Shown here piece after piece: positions 61,395 to 64,000 of a stretch of 64,000 bases of DNA. How positions within the stretch are numbered: position 1 is the first letter of the stretch; each line of letters opens with the position of its first letter. Source of the DNA: Candidatus Proruminimicrobium quisquiliarum (GTDB lineage Bacteria; Elusimicrobiota; Endomicrobiia; Endomicrobiales; Endomicrobiaceae); NCBI GenBank assembly GCA_018433245.1, contig JAHDRN010000013.1, positions 1 through 64,000 on the forward strand. The letters run 5' to 3'. The notes beneath the pieces are model-generated. The model saw only the letters and a program-made list of their open reading frames with translations, had not been told where the DNA came from and ran no database searches. A program made the position numbers and the translations under genes.

Positions 61395-62930
61395 ATGGAA
61401 AAACAAATGTTTACTGACAGATTTGCTTCGGTTTTCGGTACGGAAAGTTTTTTTAAAAAACAAAAAAGAATAGCTTTAAAAAACTGCGGCCTCATAGACC
61501 CTGAAAATATTAACGATTACATATACGCCGACGGATATAAGGCTTTAGGCACTGTTCTTACAAAAATGACTCCCAAAGATGTCGTTGAAACAGTCAAGGC
61601 TTCCGGATTAAGAGGAAGAGGCGGAGCGGGATTTCCGACGGGACGCAAATGGGAATTAACCGCCCAGCAGGAATCTGATGAAAAATTTGTAGTTTGCAAC
61701 GCCGATGAGGGAGACCCCGGAGCTTTTATGGACAGAAGCGTTGTAGAGGGTGATCCTCACACCGTTATAGAAGGAATGGCGATAGGCGGATATGCGATAG
61801 GTTCTTCAAAAGGAGTAGTTTACATAAGAGCCGAATATCCTCTTGCTATAAAAAGACTTATAAAAGCGATTGACGATGCAAGAAAAGAAAATTTTTTAGG
61901 AAAAAATATTTTAGGTTCAAATTTTTCTTTTGATATAGAAATAAGATACGGCGCAGGCGCTTTTGTCTGCGGAGAAGAAACGGCTTTAATACGTTCCATA
62001 GAAGGATTAAGGGGAATGCCTAAATCAAGGCCTCCGTTTCCGGCCGCAAAAGGTTTATTCGGAAAACCGACTCTTGTAAACAACGTTGAAACATGGGCAA
62101 ATATTTCATCCATAATAGTTAACGGAGTCGATTGGTTTTCATCAATAGGAATTGATAAAAGCAAAGGAACAAAAGTTTTTGCTCTGGCCGGGAAAATCGT
62201 AAACACCGGTCTTGCCGAAGTTCCGATGGGAATGACGCTAAGAGAAATTATATATGATGTCGGAGGCGGAATACCCAACGGCAAAAAATTCAAAGCAGTT
62301 CAGACGGGCGGTCCTTCCGGCGGATGTCTCACCGACAAAATGCTTGACACAAAAATAGATTATGAATCTTTAATGCAGGCCGGTTCGATTATGGGTTCCG
62401 GAGGAATGATCGTTATAGACGAAGATTCATGCATGGTTAATATTGCAAAGTTCTTTTTGCAGTTTACTCAGGACGAATCGTGCGGCAAATGCATCCCGTG
62501 CAGAGAAGGAACAAAAAGAATGCTTGAAATTCTTACAAGAATAACAGACGGCGAAGGAAAACCGGGCGATATAGAAAAGCTTGAGGAACTCGGAAACGTA
62601 ATTAAAAAAGCGTCTCTGTGCGGCCTCGGACAGTCTGCTCCTAACCCCGTATTAAGCACTATTAAAAATTTCAGAGAAGAATACGAAGAACACGTCTATC
62701 AGAAAAAATGCAGAGCGGTTGTATGCGAAAAACTTATAACTTACACGATAAACGATAAATGCATAGGATGTTCGGCATGCAGAAGAGCATGTCCTGTAGT
62801 TGCCATAAAGGGAGCTCCGAAAGAAGCTCACTCAATCCAGCAGGAGTTGTGTATTAAATGCGGCAAATGTTTTAGAAGCTGCAAATTCCACGCCATTGAT
62901 AAAACTTCCGAAGCCAAGGAGCAGAAATAA
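61395..62930 (+). CDS. NuoF/HndC-like flavoprotein subunit
   Basis: 511 aa. FMN/NAD site [17 protein letters not shown] (71-87), [34 protein letters not shown], the [4Fe-4S] site [13 protein letters not shown], and a C-terminal ferredoxin ([24 protein letters not shown]). It lacks HydB's N-terminal thioredoxin-like domain; the preceding gene supplies it. No NuoE-like gene is present in the visible part, so HydC may be shared or another lies downstream. Overlaps the next gene by one base. Confidence 0.94.
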   Translation: MEKQMFTDRFASVFGTESFFKKQKRIALKNCGLIDPENINDYIYADGYKALGTVLTKMTPKDVVETVKASGLRGRGGAGFPTGRKWELTAQQESDEKFVVCNADEGDPGAFMDRSVVEGDPHTVIEGMAIGGYAIGSSKGVVYIRAEYPLAIKRLIKAIDDARKENFLGKNILGSNFSFDIEIRYGAGAFVCGEETALIRSIEGLRGMPKSRPPFPAAKGLFGKPTLVNNVETWANISSIIVNGVDWFSSIGIDKSKGTKVFALAGKIVNTGLAEVPMGMTLREIIYDVGGGIPNGKKFKAVQTGGPSGGCLTDKMLDTKIDYESLMQAGSIMGSGGMIVIDEDSCMVNIAKFFLQFTQDESCGKCIPCREGTKRMLEILTRITDGEGKPGDIEKLEELGNVIKKASLCGLGQSAPNPVLSTIKNFREEYEEHVYQKKCRAVVCEKLITYTINDKCIGCSACRRACPVVAIKGAPKEAHSIQQELCIKCGKCFRSCKFHAIDKTSEAKEQK

Positions 62931-64000
62931 TGAGCACTGTTAAAATTTTTATAAATAATAAAGAATATAACGTTGATTCAACTTACACGATAATGAAAGC
63001 ATGCGATGAAATAGGAATAAAAATTCCAAGACTATGTTATCATCCCAAACTTTCAATATCAAGCGGATGCAGAATATGCATAGTAGAAGTGGAAGGTATG
63101 AGAAATTTTGTGGCTTCCTGCTCTTATCCGGTTTCCGAAGGCATGAAAGTTCATACAAATACCGACGCCATAAGACAGGCGAGAAAAGATATTCTTGAGC
63201 TTATTCTTGACAATCATCCGAAAGACTGCAATACGTGCGTAAGAGATGAAGTGTGTGAACTTCAGCAGCTTGCGTCGTCAATAGGCCTGAGAGAAAGAAA
63301 ATTTGAAGGCGTTTTAAGAACACCTTTCGTTGACGCTTCATCGCCTTCAATAGTAAATAACCACGATAAATGTATTTTGTGCGGAAGATGCGTCAGAGTA
63401 TGTGCGCAGATACAAAATGTTTCTGCGATAGACTATGCGAACAGAGGATTCAATACGGTAGTAGTTCCCGCATATAATAATCCGATAGCCGAAAGCGTAT
63501 GCACTTTGTGCGGACAGTGCGTAAATATCTGTCCGACTGCAGCTCTTACGGAACAGAATTATACAAAAGACGTTTTTTCTCTTCTCAACGATAAAACAAA
63601 AGTAAAAGTAGCGCAGATTGCACCGTCGGTAAGAGTTGCGATCGGCGAGGCTTTCGGAATAAAACCCGGCAATAATATGGCAAGAGAAATAGTTCACGCT
63701 TTAAAACTTTTGGGTTTTGACTATGTTTTTGACGCTCAGTTTTCGGCAGATCTTACGATAATGGAAGAGGCCAGCGAACTGCTTGAAAGATTAAACGGAC
63801 ACGGAAAACTTCCGATGATAACTTCATGTTCTTCGGGATGGATGAAAGCGCTTGAACAATTTTATCCGGAACTTATAGAAAATGTTTCCACCTGCAAATC
63901 TCCTATGTCAATGCTCAGTTCTGTAGTTAAATCATATTTTGCCGATAAAATAGGCAAAAAACCGACTGAAATAGCAAACGTCGCGATTATGTGCTGCGTA
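62930..64000 (+). CDS. Second [FeFe]-hydrogenase-like subunit with altered H-cluster motifs (partial)
   Basis: First 357 codons; runs off the right edge. N-terminal [2Fe-2S] domain, His-Cys3 site (DNHPKDCNTCVRDEVCELQ), two [4Fe-4S] clusters (CILCGRCVRVC, CTLCGQCVNICP), then the hydrogenase domain. L1 reads TSCSSGW (298-304) where the neighbouring HydA has TSCCPAW: the cluster-binding C300 is kept, but the proton-relay Cys is Ser301. L2 reads MCCV (354-357) in place of MPCT. All else is intact, so it is not decaying. HndD-like in layout; could be a tuned hydrogenase, sensor or other oxidoreductase. Confidence 0.9.
   Translation, partial: MSTVKIFINNKEYNVDSTYTIMKACDEIGIKIPRLCYHPKLSISSGCRICIVEVEGMRNFVASCSYPVSEGMKVHTNTDAIRQARKDILELILDNHPKDCNTCVRDEVCELQQLASSIGLRERKFEGVLRTPFVDASSPSIVNNHDKCILCGRCVRVCAQIQNVSAIDYANRGFNTVVVPAYNNPIAESVCTLCGQCVNICPTAALTEQNYTKDVFSLLNDKTKVKVAQIAPSVRVAIGEAFGIKPGNNMAREIVHALKLLGFDYVFDAQFSADLTIMEEASELLERLNGHGKLPMITSCSSGWMKALEQFYPELIENVSTCKSPMSMLSSVVKSYFADKIGKKPTEIANVAIMCCV

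Noticed and set aside
62930-64000. HydA-like protein as a decaying pseudogene
   Set aside because: All N-terminal cluster ligands and the reading frame are intact over 357 codons; only specific H-cluster positions are changed.
1-64000. tRNA or rRNA genes and insertion sequences
   Set aside because: No tRNA- or rRNA-like sequence and no transposase reading frame was found in reading through the window.

Overview
The window is a chromosomal segment of a low-GC, Gram-negative, fermentative anaerobe. An outer membrane is indicated by a LolA-like chaperone, an LpxL-type lipid A acyltransferase, a beta-barrel porin-like protein and many lipoproteins. Anaerobic H2 metabolism is indicated by two [FeFe]-hydrogenase operons. 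Overall gene content and protein style fit Elusimicrobiota, most likely Endomicrobium or a relative. This is inferred from remembered family resemblance; there is no 16S rRNA in the window to confirm it.

Region 1 (1-10.9 kb) is the end of tuf followed by the S10 and spc ribosomal protein operons up to secY, all on the + strand. rpmD (L30) is missing: rpsE and rplO overlap by 4 bases. Region 2 (10.9-16.6 kb) is an accessory block between secY and adk. It holds three small lipoproteins, an intact Mrr-N-type winged-helix gene beside a start-less copy, a porin-like protein, a Sel1-repeat protein and a C_GCAxxG_C_C protein. Region 3 (16.6-21.3 kb) resumes with adk, map, infA, rpmJ and the alpha operon (rpsM, rpsK, rpsD, rpoA, rplQ).

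Region 4 (21.4-27.2 kb) is AT-rich and defence/toxin-like: a small Cys-rich protein, an AAA ATPase with a small partner of unknown function, a hipBA pair with a clear operator-promoter-operator layout, and an AAA/DUF4143 ATPase. Region 5 (27.2-43.4 kb) is mostly housekeeping: an AsmA-like protein, rpsO-pnp, a biotin carrier protein, ftsK, lolA-like, rodZ-like, rimO, pgsA, an MBL hydrolase, xerD/C, an M23 lipoprotein peptidase and ilvB. Region 6 (43.7-46.7 kb, - strand) is rpsP-khpA-rimM-trmD-rplS-rnhB-yraN, with a RimM reduced to its PRC-barrel half and an rnhB lacking an ATG/GTG/TTG start. Region 7 (47-55.6 kb) has smc, a DUF362 ferredoxin-like protein, a lipid A acyltransferase, a hydrogenase-cluster-type domain protein and a GT39-like membrane glycosyltransferase.

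Region 8 (55.7-64 kb) is the most interesting. A - strand operon rex-hydC-hydB-hydA encodes a canonical electron-bifurcating [FeFe]-hydrogenase. From the same intergenic region a second operon runs the other way: an HndB-like thioredoxin-fold protein, a NuoF-like flavoprotein and a second HydA-like protein cut by the window end. The second HydA has TSCSSGW in place of TSCCPxW and MCCV in place of MPCT at the H-cluster, so it is probably a different kind of enzyme or a sensor.

The intergenic spaces carry a family of nested-hairpin repeats (after secY, rplQ, xerD/C, ilvB and smc). Their stem sequences differ from copy to copy while base pairing is kept. No tRNA, rRNA, CRISPR array or insertion sequence was seen.
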